Source: Nocardia sputorum (GTDB lineage: Bacteria; Actinomycetota; Actinomycetes; Mycobacteriales; Mycobacteriaceae). Taken from it: a stretch of 64,000 bases of DNA. The notes beneath the pieces were generated by a model. That model did no database searches. It was not told where the DNA came from and saw nothing but the letters and a program-made list of their open reading frames with translations. This document shows positions 48,348 to 57,288 of the stretch, piece after piece. The stretch's first letter is position 1, and every line of letters begins with the position of its first letter. The DNA is taken from positions 3,658,001 to 3,722,000 of the forward strand of contig NZ_AP026978.1 in assembly GCF_027924405.1 (NCBI RefSeq), written 5' to 3'. A program made the translations under genes and the position numbers.

Positions 48348-48392
48348 TTCATATGTACTGTGCACATCGATTGAACAGAGAGGGAGATCCGC

Positions 48393-49832
48393 GTGACAGC
48401 ACCATCGGCAGCTCGGTCCGAGGGCATCGTCGGCGTACTCGCGGCGGCGGGCATCGTCGCCGCCCTGATGCAAACCCTGGTGGTGCCGCTGATCGGGGAC
48501 CTGCCCCGGCTCCTGGACACCACCGCGTCCAACGCCTCCTGGGTGATCACGGCGACACTGCTCGCCGGTGCGGTGGCCACGCCGATCACCGGCCGCCTCG
48601 GCGATCTCTACGGCAAGCGGCGGATGCTGCTCGCCTGCACCGTTCCGCTCATCGGCGGATCGCTGGTCTGCGCGCTCGCGAGCTCGGTCGTGCCGATGAT
48701 CGCGGGCCGCGGCCTGCAGGGCATCGGCATGGGCGTCGTCCCGCTCGGCATCAGCGCGTTGCGGGACGTCCTGCCCACCGAACGGCTCGGCACGTCCATC
48801 GCGGTGATGAGCGCCTCGATGGGAATCGGTGGCGCGCTGGGGCTTCCGTTGGCCGCGGCGGTCGCCGAGAACGCCAGCTGGCGGGTGCTGTTCTGGGGCT
48901 CGGCCGTGCTGAGCGCGGGCGTGGCCACGCTGATCTGGCTGCTGGTGCCCGCCATCCCGGCGCGCGGCGGGGGTGGCTTCGACGTGCTCGGCGCCCTCGG
49001 TCTCGGTACGGCGCTGGTGTGCCTGTTGCTCGCGGTCTCCAAGGGCGCCGACTGGGGCTGGACGAGCGGAACCGTCCTCGGCCTGTTCGCGATCGCGGTC
49101 CTGGTGCTGCCGGCCTGGGGCTGGTGGGAACTGCGCACCGCGGATCCGCTGGTCGACCTGCGGGTGACCGCGCGCAAGCAGGTGCTGCTGACCAACGCCG
49201 CCTCGATCGTGGTCGGGTTCGCCATGTACGCGCAGTCGTTGATCGTGCCGCAATTGCTGCAACTGCCGGTGGTCACCGGATACGGCCTCGGACAGTCCAT
49301 GCTGGCGATGGGATTGTGGATGGCGCCCGCCGGGCTGGTGATGATGGCGGTCTCCCCCCTCGGCGCCCGGCTTTCGGCCGCGCGCGGCCCGAAGGTGACG
49401 CTCATCGTGGGCAGCTTGGTGATCGCCCTCGGCTACGGATCATCGATCCTGCTGATGGGGTCGACCTGGGGTCTGCTCATCGTGACCTCCGTATGCAGCG
49501 GTGGCGTCGGCCTCGCCTACGGCTCGATGCCCGCCCTCATCATGAGCGCGGTCCCGCTGTCGGAGACCGCGTCGGCCGACAGCTTCAACACCCTGATGCG
49601 CTCGATCGGGACCACGGTCTCGGCCGCGGTCGTCGGCGTCGTCCTGGCGCAGATGAGCACGAGCCTCGGCGGGCACACCATCCCCACCGAGGCAGGTTTC
49701 CGCACCGGATTGCTGATCGGGTGCGGCGTCTCGGTACTCGCCGCGCTGGTCGCGCTGGCCATTCCGGTCCGCAAGCCCGCCGTTCCGCCGGTCGGCACCG
49801 CCGAACCGGAGCCCGCGGTCGCGCGCGCTTGA
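48393..49832 (+). CDS. MFS transporter, DHA2 (14-helix) drug-efflux type
   Basis: 479 residues with about 14 hydrophobic segments. Motif A appears as GRLGDLYGKRRML after the second helix, and the motif C-like region is GIGGALGLPLAA. The N-terminus MQTLVVPLIGDLP and ITATLLAGAVATPITGRL fit the DHA2 group of proton-coupled exporters. Start GTG 48393 with GAGGGAG upstream. MarR control from the divergent gene suggests induction by an aromatic or toxic ligand. It ends at a strong hairpin shared with the convergent lipase gene. Confidence 0.93.
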   Translation: MTAPSAARSEGIVGVLAAAGIVAALMQTLVVPLIGDLPRLLDTTASNASWVITATLLAGAVATPITGRLGDLYGKRRMLLACTVPLIGGSLVCALASSVVPMIAGRGLQGIGMGVVPLGISALRDVLPTERLGTSIAVMSASMGIGGALGLPLAAAVAENASWRVLFWGSAVLSAGVATLIWLLVPAIPARGGGGFDVLGALGLGTALVCLLLAVSKGADWGWTSGTVLGLFAIAVLVLPAWGWWELRTADPLVDLRVTARKQVLLTNAASIVVGFAMYAQSLIVPQLLQLPVVTGYGLGQSMLAMGLWMAPAGLVMMAVSPLGARLSAARGPKVTLIVGSLVIALGYGSSILLMGSTWGLLIVTSVCSGGVGLAYGSMPALIMSAVPLSETASADSFNTLMRSIGTTVSAAVVGVVLAQMSTSLGGHTIPTEAGFRTGLLIGCGVSVLAALVALAIPVRKPAVPPVGTAEPEPAVARA

Positions 49833-49839
49833 GCACCCT

Positions 49840-49867
49840 GCCGGGCCGGGCGGCAACCCGGCCCGGC
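49840..49867. terminator. Bidirectional terminator hairpin
   Basis: Perfect 11-bp stem GCCGGGCCGGG / CCCGGCCCGGC with a 6-base loop, between the convergent MFS (stop 49832) and lipase (stop 49874) genes. Confidence 0.75.
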
Positions 49868-49873
49868 GTCGGG

Positions 49874-51004
49874 TCAGGAGAACAGGCGGGCGACGAACGG
49901 CATGCTGTCGGACAGTGAGGCGGCCATGGTGGCGCTGTGGTCCTTGCCCGGATACACGTGCACGTCCGGCCGGACGCCGCGCGATTCGAGATCGGCGACG
50001 AGCTTCGCGGTCAGCGGGGCGGGGACGTCGGTGTCGTTGGTGCCCTGCCCGATGAACAGCGGCCGGTCGTACCCCGCGAGCGGGACATCCATGACCGGCC
50101 GGGCGGTGGCGACGAACTCACCGTCGGCGAGCGGACGGGAGAACAACTGGCCGACCGAGATGCCTCGCGCGCGATCGGCCAGCGCTTGGAAGCACAACGA
50201 CTCCGCGGCGGTCGCCAATTGCTTGCCGACGGGGCTGAGGTAGCCGTCGAGATCGAAGGCGGGCCGAGCCGCCTTCAACCCGTTCATCACATACGCGATA
50301 TAGGCGGTGAGGTGCGCGTTGCCGATCGGCGGCACCGCGGGCCCGAGCAACGAGGCAGCCTCCACGATGTTCGAGGCCGGGCCGGTGGCGACCGCGCCGC
50401 GATAGTCGAGCTCGGGTGCGTACCGCGTGGCCAGTGACGCGGTGAACACCGCCGCGCCACCGCCCTGTGACTGCCCGATCGCCACCCATTCCGACGACAG
50501 CGAATCATCGACCGCGCGGGCCGCGCGCACCATGTCGATCGCGGCGTGCGCCTCGGCACGCCCGTCCAGATAGGCGTGCGGGCCGGGCGTGCCCAGACCG
50601 ATGTAGTCGGTCGCGACGACCGCGTAGCCCTGGCGCAGCCAGGTCGCCAGGTAGTCCAGATCGCGTTTGCTGCGGCCTGCGGTCGAGGGCGCGCAGTCGT
50701 CGGCGAGGCCGACCGTGCCGTGCTCCCACGACAGCACCGGCCAGCCACCGCTCGGCGGCGTGCCCGCGGGCACGAAGACCGCGCCGCCGGCCAGCGCAGG
50801 CCGGTCGTCGGAGGTCCTGGACCAATACGTGAGGCGGCGGGCCGTGCCGGCGCCCTCGATCCAGAGGTGTTCGGGCAGCGCCTCGTCGGTGGCGACCGTG
50901 CCCGGCGCTCCCGCACCGGGGTCGGCCACCACCGAACCCATCGACGGCCCAGCGAAAAGCAGTGCCGCCATGGTCACGGTTATTGCTGCACGTCGCACCG
51001 ACAT
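49874..51004 (-). CDS. Secreted lipase (LIP family)
   Basis: 376 residues with a Sec signal peptide (MSVRRAAITVTMAALLFAG, cleavage after about residue 28). The mature enzyme is an alpha/beta hydrolase with nucleophile elbow AIGQSQGGGAA, a preceding TDYIGLGTPG block, an acid residue in GTNDTDVP and a histidine in GKDHSAT. This is the secretory lipase (Candida-lipase-like LIP) family common in Nocardia, Rhodococcus and Mycobacterium. Start ATG 51004 with GAGAGGTGG upstream is preferred over a GTG 24 codons earlier. Divergent from a TetR gene with two operator-like palindromes between, so it is probably induced when that repressor is released. Confidence 0.88.
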   Translation of the reverse strand: MSVRRAAITVTMAALLFAGPSMGSVVADPGAGAPGTVATDEALPEHLWIEGAGTARRLTYWSRTSDDRPALAGGAVFVPAGTPPSGGWPVLSWEHGTVGLADDCAPSTAGRSKRDLDYLATWLRQGYAVVATDYIGLGTPGPHAYLDGRAEAHAAIDMVRAARAVDDSLSSEWVAIGQSQGGGAAVFTASLATRYAPELDYRGAVATGPASNIVEAASLLGPAVPPIGNAHLTAYIAYVMNGLKAARPAFDLDGYLSPVGKQLATAAESLCFQALADRARGISVGQLFSRPLADGEFVATARPVMDVPLAGYDRPLFIGQGTNDTDVPAPLTAKLVADLESRGVRPDVHVYPGKDHSATMAASLSDSMPFVARLFS

Positions 51005-51031
51005 GGGCGCCACCTCTCGATTCCAGGCTTG

Positions 51032-51085
51032 GTGTCTCGATGAGACACTGTAACCGGACTTCGGTTGAAGTGTCACTTTGAGACA
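51032..51085. promoter_or_regulatory. Two TetR operator-like palindromes
   Basis: GTGTCTC-GAT-GAGACAC (51032-51048) is a perfect 7-3-7 palindrome. TGTCACTTTGAGACA (51071-51085) matches its 15-base core at 12 positions, 38 bp away. Both lie between the divergent lipase (51004) and TetR (51120) starts. Confidence 0.65.
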
Positions 51086-51119
51086 TCAATCAGGGATATC
51101 GCGCAGAGAAACGGTGGGC

Positions 51120-51749
51120 ATGACGGGCGTGAACGGTCCGCGCGAACGCGAAAAGGCGCGGGTGCGGCGGGAATTGGTCGACGCGGCCCTGCGGCTGTTC
51201 GAATCACATGGGTTCGAGCAGACCACCGTGCAGCAGATCGCCGACGCCGTGCGGGTCTCCCGGCGCACCTTCCACCGCCACTTTCCGTCGAAGCTCGCGG
51301 TGGTCTTCAGCCACGAGGAAGATCTGATGGCCCAGCTGCTCGCCGCCCTCGACCGGCGCCCGCCGAGCGAATCGGTGCTGACCGCGCTGCGTGCGGCCCT
51401 GCGCGACTTCTTGCTCGACGAACAGGACGCCCCGTCCCGCGAACGCCAGGCGGACACGGCGCGCAGAGCCAGGCAACTGCTGATCGGCAACCCGGAATTG
51501 CGCCGGGAGAACTTCATCGGGGCACTGGGCCGCCAGCGCGCGATGGCGCTGAACTTCGCCGCCCGCGCCGGACTGCCCGCCGATGATCTGCGGCCGCAGC
51601 TCACCGCCGCGGCCTGTTTCGCGGCGTTCGGCGTCGGCCTCGACCACTGGATGCTGGGCGCGGACCATTCGATCGCCGCCTTGCACCGCATCCTCGATCG
51701 CGCGGTGGCCTCGCTCCAGCAGGGCATCGACATCCCGCGCGCGAGCTGA
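51120..51749 (+). CDS. TetR-family transcriptional regulator
   Basis: 209 residues. The N-terminal HTH includes LVDAALRLFESHGFEQTTVQ and IADAVRVSRRTFHRHFPSK, with FHRHF as the TetR recognition-helix end. The helical C-terminal domain (MftR-like style) lacks cysteines of note apart from one in AACFAAFG. Start ATG 51120 is chosen as it places the HTH at the usual distance from the N-terminus; earlier in-frame TTG 51078 would place the start inside an operator-like site. It probably represses the divergent lipase gene and itself. Confidence 0.88.
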   Translation: MTGVNGPREREKARVRRELVDAALRLFESHGFEQTTVQQIADAVRVSRRTFHRHFPSKLAVVFSHEEDLMAQLLAALDRRPPSESVLTALRAALRDFLLDEQDAPSRERQADTARRARQLLIGNPELRRENFIGALGRQRAMALNFAARAGLPADDLRPQLTAAACFAAFGVGLDHWMLGADHSIAALHRILDRAVASLQQGIDIPRAS

Positions 51750-51813
51750 GCACACCGAGATCGGCACAGCCCGCGCCGCAACCTGTTTCACCCGGTCGCA
51801 TACCATCGCGAAG

Positions 51814-52527
51814 GTGATCACGGTGGCCACTTGGAACGTTCTGCATCGCGTCCACGCCGAGAACTGGTACGAGGACGTCGCCACCCGCTGGCCGGACGAG
51901 GGCGCGCGGATCGCCGCGGTCACCGCGCGGGTGGCCGAACGCACCGAGCGGATCATCGCGTTACAGGAGGTCAGCGGCGATCAATTGGCCAGCCTGCGGA
52001 TGGCACTGCCGGACCGGACATTCCACGCGATGCGGTACCAGCGGCTGCCGACCCCACGGCGCGTGCCCAGCTCCCTGCTCGACGGCGGCGAGTACCTCGT
52101 CGTGCTCACCGCCGAACCGAGCCGGGAAGTCACCGCCGAATCCTTCACCCAGGATCGCGGCAAAGGCGCGCTCGTCGTCGACGCGGGCGGACTGACCGTG
52201 ATCGCCACCCACGTGACCGGCGATCGGCGGCGCGCCGACCAACTCGCCCGCCTGGCCGAACTCGCCACCGGCGCACCGGCGAACGCCACCGTCCTGCTGG
52301 GCGATTTCAACACCGACCGCGCCTCCGTCGCCACCGGACTGGGCGACGACTTCGTGGTCGCCGAATGCGTCGCCGACGCACTGCCGACCCGCCCCCGGGT
52401 CTCGGGCACGAAGTCGCAGCACATCGATCACGTGGTCGTGCACGGCGCGACCGTCACGACGGCATCGGTCGACGACGTCGGCGGCGTCTCCGACCACAAT
52501 CTCGTGCACGCGGGCGTCACGATGTGA
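51814..52527 (+). CDS. Endonuclease/exonuclease/phosphatase-fold protein
   Basis: 237 residues with the EEP fold landmarks in order: ATWNVLHR near the N-terminus, IIALQEVSG (metal-binding Glu), ATHVTGD, LLGDFNTD, and SQHIDHVVVHG with SDHNLVHAG at the end (catalytic His). Such enzymes hydrolyse phosphodiester bonds in nucleic acids, lipids or small nucleotides; the substrate is not clear. It lacks a signal peptide. GTG 51814 has no good ribosome site, but TACCAT lies 7 bases before it, so a leaderless transcript is plausible. It starts 64 bases after the TetR gene. Confidence 0.85.
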   Translation: MITVATWNVLHRVHAENWYEDVATRWPDEGARIAAVTARVAERTERIIALQEVSGDQLASLRMALPDRTFHAMRYQRLPTPRRVPSSLLDGGEYLVVLTAEPSREVTAESFTQDRGKGALVVDAGGLTVIATHVTGDRRRADQLARLAELATGAPANATVLLGDFNTDRASVATGLGDDFVVAECVADALPTRPRVSGTKSQHIDHVVVHGATVTTASVDDVGGVSDHNLVHAGVTM

Positions 52528-52810
52528 GCGTCGCGCCGAACAGGTTCCCCACCCTGCGTCCACCGCAACCGGTGCGCGTACCCCTCATCCGCAGTGATTT
52601 CCTCAGAGCCATCCGGCGTTCGGGATCGTCGACGTCGGGTTCCGGGACCCGCGGCCCGGGAATGCCGCCGTCGATGGCGAAACTGCTTCAGAGCGCGCCG
52701 ATTCGGCCGCCTACCCGTGGCCGAGCAGTTCGAGTCGCGGTCGGCGCAAGGGCCACCGATGCGTTCGAACCGGTGCTCGTCGCCGCTACGACAGTCGGTA
52801 GTATGAGCCG

Positions 52811-53338
52811 GTGCGTAATCCGACGGTAATGGCGGCGCGGGTGCGCGGCGCGTTCGTCGGATCCGCCGCCGGTGCGGTGAGCATCGCCGCGCACGCGCTC
52901 GGCGGCGGTGCGCTGTCTCCCGGCGCCGCCCCGGTCGCCCTCTTGCTCGCCTCGTGCGCGGCGGTGGGCGTACTGGTCGGCACGCGACCGCACCGGCACG
53001 GGCTCGGCCGGATCATGGCCGCGCTGGCGGTCGGGCAAGCCGTGACGCACGTCGCCTCCTCTCTGTCGGCCGCGCATCACCACGATGCGGGCACGACCCC
53101 GGCGATGCTCGGCACGCATCTGGCGGCCGTTCCGCTCGGCGCGGTGCTCATCCGCGCCGCCGAACAAGCTGTGCTGCGCGCGGTTTCCGACGTCCGCCAT
53201 ACGGTGCGAGTACTCGCCGACGGGCCTGGCGCGCCGGTCCGGATCAGCACACCCGCTTTCGGTCATGCCCTCCACCAGCCTCGGCGCCTCCTGCTCGGTT
53301 CCGGCTCCGGCCTGCGCGGCCCACCGCTGCCACACTGA
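52811..53338 (+). CDS. Membrane protein, possibly linked to copper or peroxidase genes
   Basis: 175 residues with about four hydrophobic segments (near 12-32, 40-58, 68-85, 95-115) and a His-rich loop SAAHHHDAGTTPAM between the last two. A soluble basic tail of about 50 residues follows. No family is recognised with certainty; its position before a PCu(A)C copper chaperone and a DyP peroxidase, and its histidines, make a metal-related role attractive. Start GTG 52811 has TAGTAT 6 bases before it, so it may be leaderless. The 283 bases upstream and 289 downstream hold no gene that I can see. Confidence 0.65.
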   Translation: MRNPTVMAARVRGAFVGSAAGAVSIAAHALGGGALSPGAAPVALLLASCAAVGVLVGTRPHRHGLGRIMAALAVGQAVTHVASSLSAAHHHDAGTTPAMLGTHLAAVPLGAVLIRAAEQAVLRAVSDVRHTVRVLADGPGAPVRISTPAFGHALHQPRRLLLGSGSGLRGPPLPH

Positions 53339-53627
53339 CGCTTTCCGCGCGCGACGAGCATCGCCTTTCGCGCTCGACGATCCGACGGCCACAGCTCGTG
53401 CTCCGGTCGCCACAGACCCCTGCGGCTCGGAGTCGGCGTAGCGGCGGTTCATTCGGCGACGCCGCTTCGATCCACCGCTGCGTCGCGTCGGGCCTGTCGC
53501 TGCGCCGCTCGACAGCGCTCGATGCCAGACCGACACCGGTACACCCGTGGATCGGTCGACGCCGAGAGCTGCCCCACGCCCTCGTCGCCGGGGACCACCC
53601 CGAACCATACGAACGTCTGGAGTTTCC

Positions 53628-54200
53628 ATGCCTGCCATTACTTTCACTCCGCCGCGCGCCGCTCGCATCCTGCGCGGTGCGATCGCCGCCGCGGCGGTGC
53701 CCCTGCTGCTCACCGCGTGCTCGTCGGCCGACAAGAAGGAAGCCGCCACCTCGGCCGCTGCCGTGACCATCGCCGACCAGTGGGTCAAGGCCGCCGACGG
53801 CGGGATGTCGGCCGCGTTCGGCGACCTGATCAACAGCGGCGACACCCCGCGCACCGTCGTCTCGGCGACCAGTCCCGCCTCCGGCCGGATCGAATTGCAC
53901 GAAGTGGTCGCCGACGCGAACGGGACGAAGGCGATGCGGCCCAAGCGCGGCGGGTTCGTCATCCCCGCGCACGGCCGCACCCGGTTGCGGCCCGGCGGTG
54001 ACCACATCATGTTCATGGACCTGCGCGGACCGCTGCGCACGGGATCGGAGACGTCGGTCACCCTGACCTTCGAGGATGGCTCGACCACCACCTTCACCGC
54101 GCAGGTGCGCGACTTCTCCGGCAACCAGGAGAATTACGTGCCCGATCACGCGGGCGGCGAATCCCATGCCGGCGCGCAGACCCCCGCGCACGGTGGCTGA
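53628..54200 (+). CDS. PCu(A)C-type copper chaperone lipoprotein
   Basis: 190 residues. The lipobox LLTAC at about residues 27-31 marks a lipoprotein. The mature domain is a PCu(A)C / DUF461 cupredoxin-like fold, with copper ligands in the expected order: His in ELHEVV, Met in TKAM, then HIMFM (the H-Mx10-M-x21-HxM arrangement). It carries Cu(I) outside the membrane, usually toward cytochrome oxidase or other copper sites. ATG 53628 has GGAG 6 bases upstream. Its 3' end overlaps the DyP peroxidase gene, so the two exported proteins are made together. Confidence 0.88.
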   Translation: MPAITFTPPRAARILRGAIAAAAVPLLLTACSSADKKEAATSAAAVTIADQWVKAADGGMSAAFGDLINSGDTPRTVVSATSPASGRIELHEVVADANGTKAMRPKRGGFVIPAHGRTRLRPGGDHIMFMDLRGPLRTGSETSVTLTFEDGSTTTFTAQVRDFSGNQENYVPDHAGGESHAGAQTPAHGG

Positions 54201-55395
54201 ACGGAACCGACCGCGCCCCGCACGGATCAACCGGCGGCGTCTGCTGGGCGGCGGCGCCGCCGCGGCCGGCGTCGCCGGGATCGGGCTCGGCGCGACCGTC
54301 CTGCGGGAACCCGATGCGTCGCCCGGGGAGGCGACGGTGCCGTTCTACGGACCGCATCAGGCCGGCATCGATACCGTCCCGCAAGGACACGCGGCCTTCG
54401 TCGCCTTCGATCTGAAGCCGGGTGTCGGACGCGACGACCTCGTCGGACTGCTGAAGATCTGGACCGGCGACGCCGCCCGGCTCACCCAGGGCCTGCCCGC
54501 CCTCGCTGACACCGAACCCGAACTCGCGCAGCGCCCGGCGCGGCTCACCGTCACAGTCGGTTTCGGGCCTGCGGTCTTCCCCGCCGCCGGTCTCGAGCAC
54601 CGCAGGCCGTCCTGGCTGCGGCCGCTGCCACCGTTCGTCATCGACCGGCTCGAATCCGCCTGGACCGGCGGCGACTTGCTGCTGCAGGTGTGCGCCGACG
54701 AGACGACCACCGTGTCGCATACGGTGCGCGTGCTGTCCCGCAGCGTGTCCTCGCTGGTCACCGTGCGCTGGGTGCAACGCGGCTTCCGGAATGCCGCGCC
54801 GGGCAGGACGCCGCGCAATCTGATGGGCCAGGTCGACGGCACGGTGAACCTCACACCGGGCACACCGGAGTTCGCCCGCCTGGTGTGGGACGACGGCGCC
54901 ACCCAGCCGTGGCTGGACGGCGGCACCTCCTGCGTGCTCCGCCGGATCGCGATGACGCTGGACACCTGGGACCAGATCGACCGGGAGGAAAGGGAACTCA
55001 CCATCGGACGCACCATCGCCCACGGTGCGCCGCTGACCGGAACCGACGAGTTCGACGAGCCGGATTTCACGGCCGTCGACGCCCACGGCATCCCCGTCAT
55101 CCCACCGTCGTCGCACATCGCTCGCGCTCATCACACGCACGACGGCGAGCGTTTCCTGCGACGCGGCTACAACTACGACGACACGCCCACGCCGGGCGGG
55201 ATCTCCAACTCCGGTCTGCTGTTCACCGCCTATCAGCGTGACGTGGACACCCAATTCCTTCCGGTGCAGCGCCGGTTGGCGGAGTTCGACGCGCTCAATG
55301 TGTGGACTACGCCGATCGGTTCCGCGGTATTCGCGATCCCGCCCGGTGTCGCGACACCGGGCGGCTATCTCGGGCAACCGCTGTTCGAGGCGTGA
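54193..55395 (+). CDS. Tat-exported DyP-type heme peroxidase
   Basis: About 400 residues. The N-terminus has a twin-arginine signal NRRRLLGGGAAAAGVAG. The body shows the DyP signature GQVDGTVN (GxxDG, catalytic Asp), a conserved proximal His region (IARAHHTHDGERFLRRGYNY) and FTAYQRD near the end, typical of the EfeB/YcdB-like class. DyP enzymes oxidise dyes, lignin-like phenolics or porphyrins with H2O2; EfeB-like ones are Tat substrates. Two starts are possible: GTG 54193 (chosen, overlapping the stop of the copper chaperone gene) and ATG 54166. No EfeU or EfeO genes are near, so an iron-uptake role is not supported here. Confidence 0.9.
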   Translation: MAERNRPRPARINRRRLLGGGAAAAGVAGIGLGATVLREPDASPGEATVPFYGPHQAGIDTVPQGHAAFVAFDLKPGVGRDDLVGLLKIWTGDAARLTQGLPALADTEPELAQRPARLTVTVGFGPAVFPAAGLEHRRPSWLRPLPPFVIDRLESAWTGGDLLLQVCADETTTVSHTVRVLSRSVSSLVTVRWVQRGFRNAAPGRTPRNLMGQVDGTVNLTPGTPEFARLVWDDGATQPWLDGGTSCVLRRIAMTLDTWDQIDREERELTIGRTIAHGAPLTGTDEFDEPDFTAVDAHGIPVIPPSSHIARAHHTHDGERFLRRGYNYDDTPTPGGISNSGLLFTAYQRDVDTQFLPVQRRLAEFDALNVWTTPIGSAVFAIPPGVATPGGYLGQPLFEA

Positions 55396-55398
55396 GAC

Positions 55399-55425
55399 GT
55401 GTTCGGCGCGCCGGGCGCCGGACAC
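55399..55425. terminator. Terminator hairpin between convergent genes
   Basis: 11-bp stem with one G-U pair (55399-55409 with 55415-55425) and a 5-base loop, between the DyP gene stop (55395) and the minus-strand membrane protein stop (55427). Confidence 0.6.
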
Positions 55426-55426
55426 C

Positions 55427-55783
55427 TCACCACAGAGCGGCGACGAAGACGTTGACAATCGCCAGCACGCCCGCCGCATCGGTCAGCCACGGAACCGGCT
55501 TGCCGCGCTTCTCGTCGGCGTGCCCGATCTCGGCGAACGCGGCCACCGCGATCGCCACGATCAGCTTCACGCCGATCTTCACCATGTTCGGATCCTTGCC
55601 CAGCGCATCGATCGACTCGGCCATCCCGACCAGAATCAATCCCGTGACCACCTGCAACCGTGCGCCCCAGACCATGACCTCCGAGACCCGGGGCCGCCCC
55701 GCCGGGTAACCACCCACCACGGCGGCCATTCCGAGCAGATGCGCGACGACTACGACGTTGTAGGCCAACTCCGACACACTCAC
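55427..55783 (-). CDS. Four-helix membrane protein
   Basis: 118 residues with four hydrophobic segments: VVVVAHLLGMAAVVGG, ARLQVVTGLILVGMAE, VKLIVAIAVAAFAEIG and AAGVLAIVNVFVAALW. The first segment begins with a conserved-looking His (AHLLG) and a charged loop DALGKDPNMVKIGVK separates the middle two. It looks like the actinobacterial small integral membrane proteins annotated only as hypothetical. Start GTG 55783 with GGGGAG 7 bases upstream is preferred over ATG 55798 and GTG 55849. No function assigned. Confidence 0.7.
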   Translation of the reverse strand: MSVSELAYNVVVVAHLLGMAAVVGGYPAGRPRVSEVMVWGARLQVVTGLILVGMAESIDALGKDPNMVKIGVKLIVAIAVAAFAEIGHADEKRGKPVPWLTDAAGVLAIVNVFVAALW

Positions 55784-55975
55784 GTTCCAACTCCCCATCC
55801 TTCGGGGCGACAGCCCACGGTCGTGCCCCGAGATATTCGGACACGCCACTGTCGCACACCTCGGTGACGGTGGCCGACGTACGCCCCGTGCCGTTGTGCC
55901 GTGGGCCGCCCCAACCCCTGCCGCGTTGCCGCATGGCCGGCGGCCTCGGACCGACCGCGCGGTCGAGTTCGGCGA

Positions 55976-56473
55976 TCAGCTGATCTCGACCTGCGCGCCG
56001 TCGGTGAAACTGTGGCCCTTGGAGGTACAGGCCACTCCGGCGCCCCTGGGGAGTCCGCCGATGCAGGTCACGCCCGCGTAGCTGATACGGGTGCCCTGAT
56101 AGACCGTCCCCTCGGGACGCGGGACGTCGGTGATCCACCGGCTACCCGGACGACCGTGCGGGCCGCCCAGTCCGAACGTCGGATGCGCGGGCAGGAATGG
56201 GACATCGATAGCGACGTCGGAGATCGGGACGATGCCCCACAGTGTGCGTCCGGGCGGAAGGTCGCATCCCACATCGCCGTTCGGGTGGATCGCGCAAGTG
56301 GTCGACCCGAGCCACCCGGAGAAGTACACCGTGTCGCCGACCATGAAGTCCGCCGGGTCGGCCTGAATCAGATTGGGATTGTTCATATCCGGCGCAGCGG
56401 CGGCCACTGTGGTCCCGGTCATTGTGACTCCGACGGCGGCGACGACCGCGCCTAGGCAGATACGTGCGTTCAT
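55976..56473 (-). CDS. Secreted protein of unknown function
   Basis: 165 residues starting at ATG 56473, with AAGG 8 bases upstream. A Sec signal peptide spans residues 1 to about 28 (ending VAAAAP). The mature part begins DMNNPNLIQ and carries four cysteines (STTCAIH, VGCDLPP, VTCIGG, VACTSK), likely two disulfides. Several Pro/Gly-rich strands suggest a beta fold. Similar secreted proteins of unknown role are found in Nocardia and Mycobacterium. Single gene, no clear neighbours in function. Confidence 0.75.
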   Translation of the reverse strand: MNARICLGAVVAAVGVTMTGTTVAAAAPDMNNPNLIQADPADFMVGDTVYFSGWLGSTTCAIHPNGDVGCDLPPGRTLWGIVPISDVAIDVPFLPAHPTFGLGGPHGRPGSRWITDVPRPEGTVYQGTRISYAGVTCIGGLPRGAGVACTSKGHSFTDGAQVEIS

Positions 56474-56601
56474 GATCGCGACCTTACGACGAACGGCAAT
56501 CCGGGTCGGGCAAGGCACTCGCTCGCTCTGAGAAGACGAGAGAATCCGCCAGGTCGCCACCGCACCCCGGCCATCGCCGAGACCAGGGATTGCCATCGGA
56601 G

Positions 56602-57288
56602 CTATCGGTTCGGCACAGGCATGTGCGGATCCGACCAATACGCGGGATCCCGGCCGTAGTTCGGTGTCCGATAGGCCACGTCCCATGCCGCGCCGGGCGC
56701 GAGCAGTTCACGCCAGGGAGCGACTTCGACGTAGAGCACGCGCATCGCGTTGAGGGCCGCGAAGTGCAGGGCGGGCCCGTCGGTGGTGACCGCGTCCTCG
56801 GCCACGGCCACTTCGAAGTTGCGTTCCAGCGCCGCGCGGACGGTCGCTTCCACGCAGACGTTGGTCTGCAAACCGGCGACGACGAGCCGGCGGATGTTCA
56901 TGCTGCGCAGGATCGGGTCGAGTTCGGTGTACGCGAAGAAGCTGTGCCGGGTCTTGTCGAGGACAAGGTCATCAGGCTGCGGAGCCACGGCGTCGATGAT
57001 CTGCGACCGCCAGTGCCGGTCTTCGGCGGTCAGCTTCGGCACCAACGCGGCACGGGAACGCCTGTGCCGGGCGGACCGCGGGTTGAGGGCCAACATCTTC
57101 GCCGTGCTGGGTATCTGCCGTGAGTAGACCACCGGCAGGTGCGCCGTGCGGGCGGCTTCGGCCAGATCGCGGCACTCGGCCACAATCTGGTCGAGCCGCC
57201 AGATCGGGGGCCACCCCAGCGCGTCACGCACGTCTTGGACGAGGTAGCTGTTCTGCAGATCGATCAGCAACAGCGCGGTATCGGACAT
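56602..57288 (-). CDS. Isochorismatase-like cysteine hydrolase
   Basis: 228 residues with the three catalytic elements of the family: Asp in LLLIDLQNSY, Lys in LVLDKTRHSFF and Cys in LQTNVCVEATVRAA (preceded by a cis-peptide-type VAG). Members hydrolyse amide or vinyl-ether bonds (nicotinamidase, N-carbamoylsarcosine amidase, isochorismatase); specificity is not obvious here. Start ATG 57288 with GGGGGAA 5 bases upstream; the longer frame upstream is not coding. Divergent from the Tat/GMC pair. Confidence 0.88.
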   Translation of the reverse strand: MSDTALLLIDLQNSYLVQDVRDALGWPPIWRLDQIVAECRDLAEAARTAHLPVVYSRQIPSTAKMLALNPRSARHRRSRAALVPKLTAEDRHWRSQIIDAVAPQPDDLVLDKTRHSFFAYTELDPILRSMNIRRLVVAGLQTNVCVEATVRAALERNFEVAVAEDAVTTDGPALHFAALNAMRVLYVEVAPWRELLAPGAAWDVAYRTPNYGRDPAYWSDPHMPVPNR

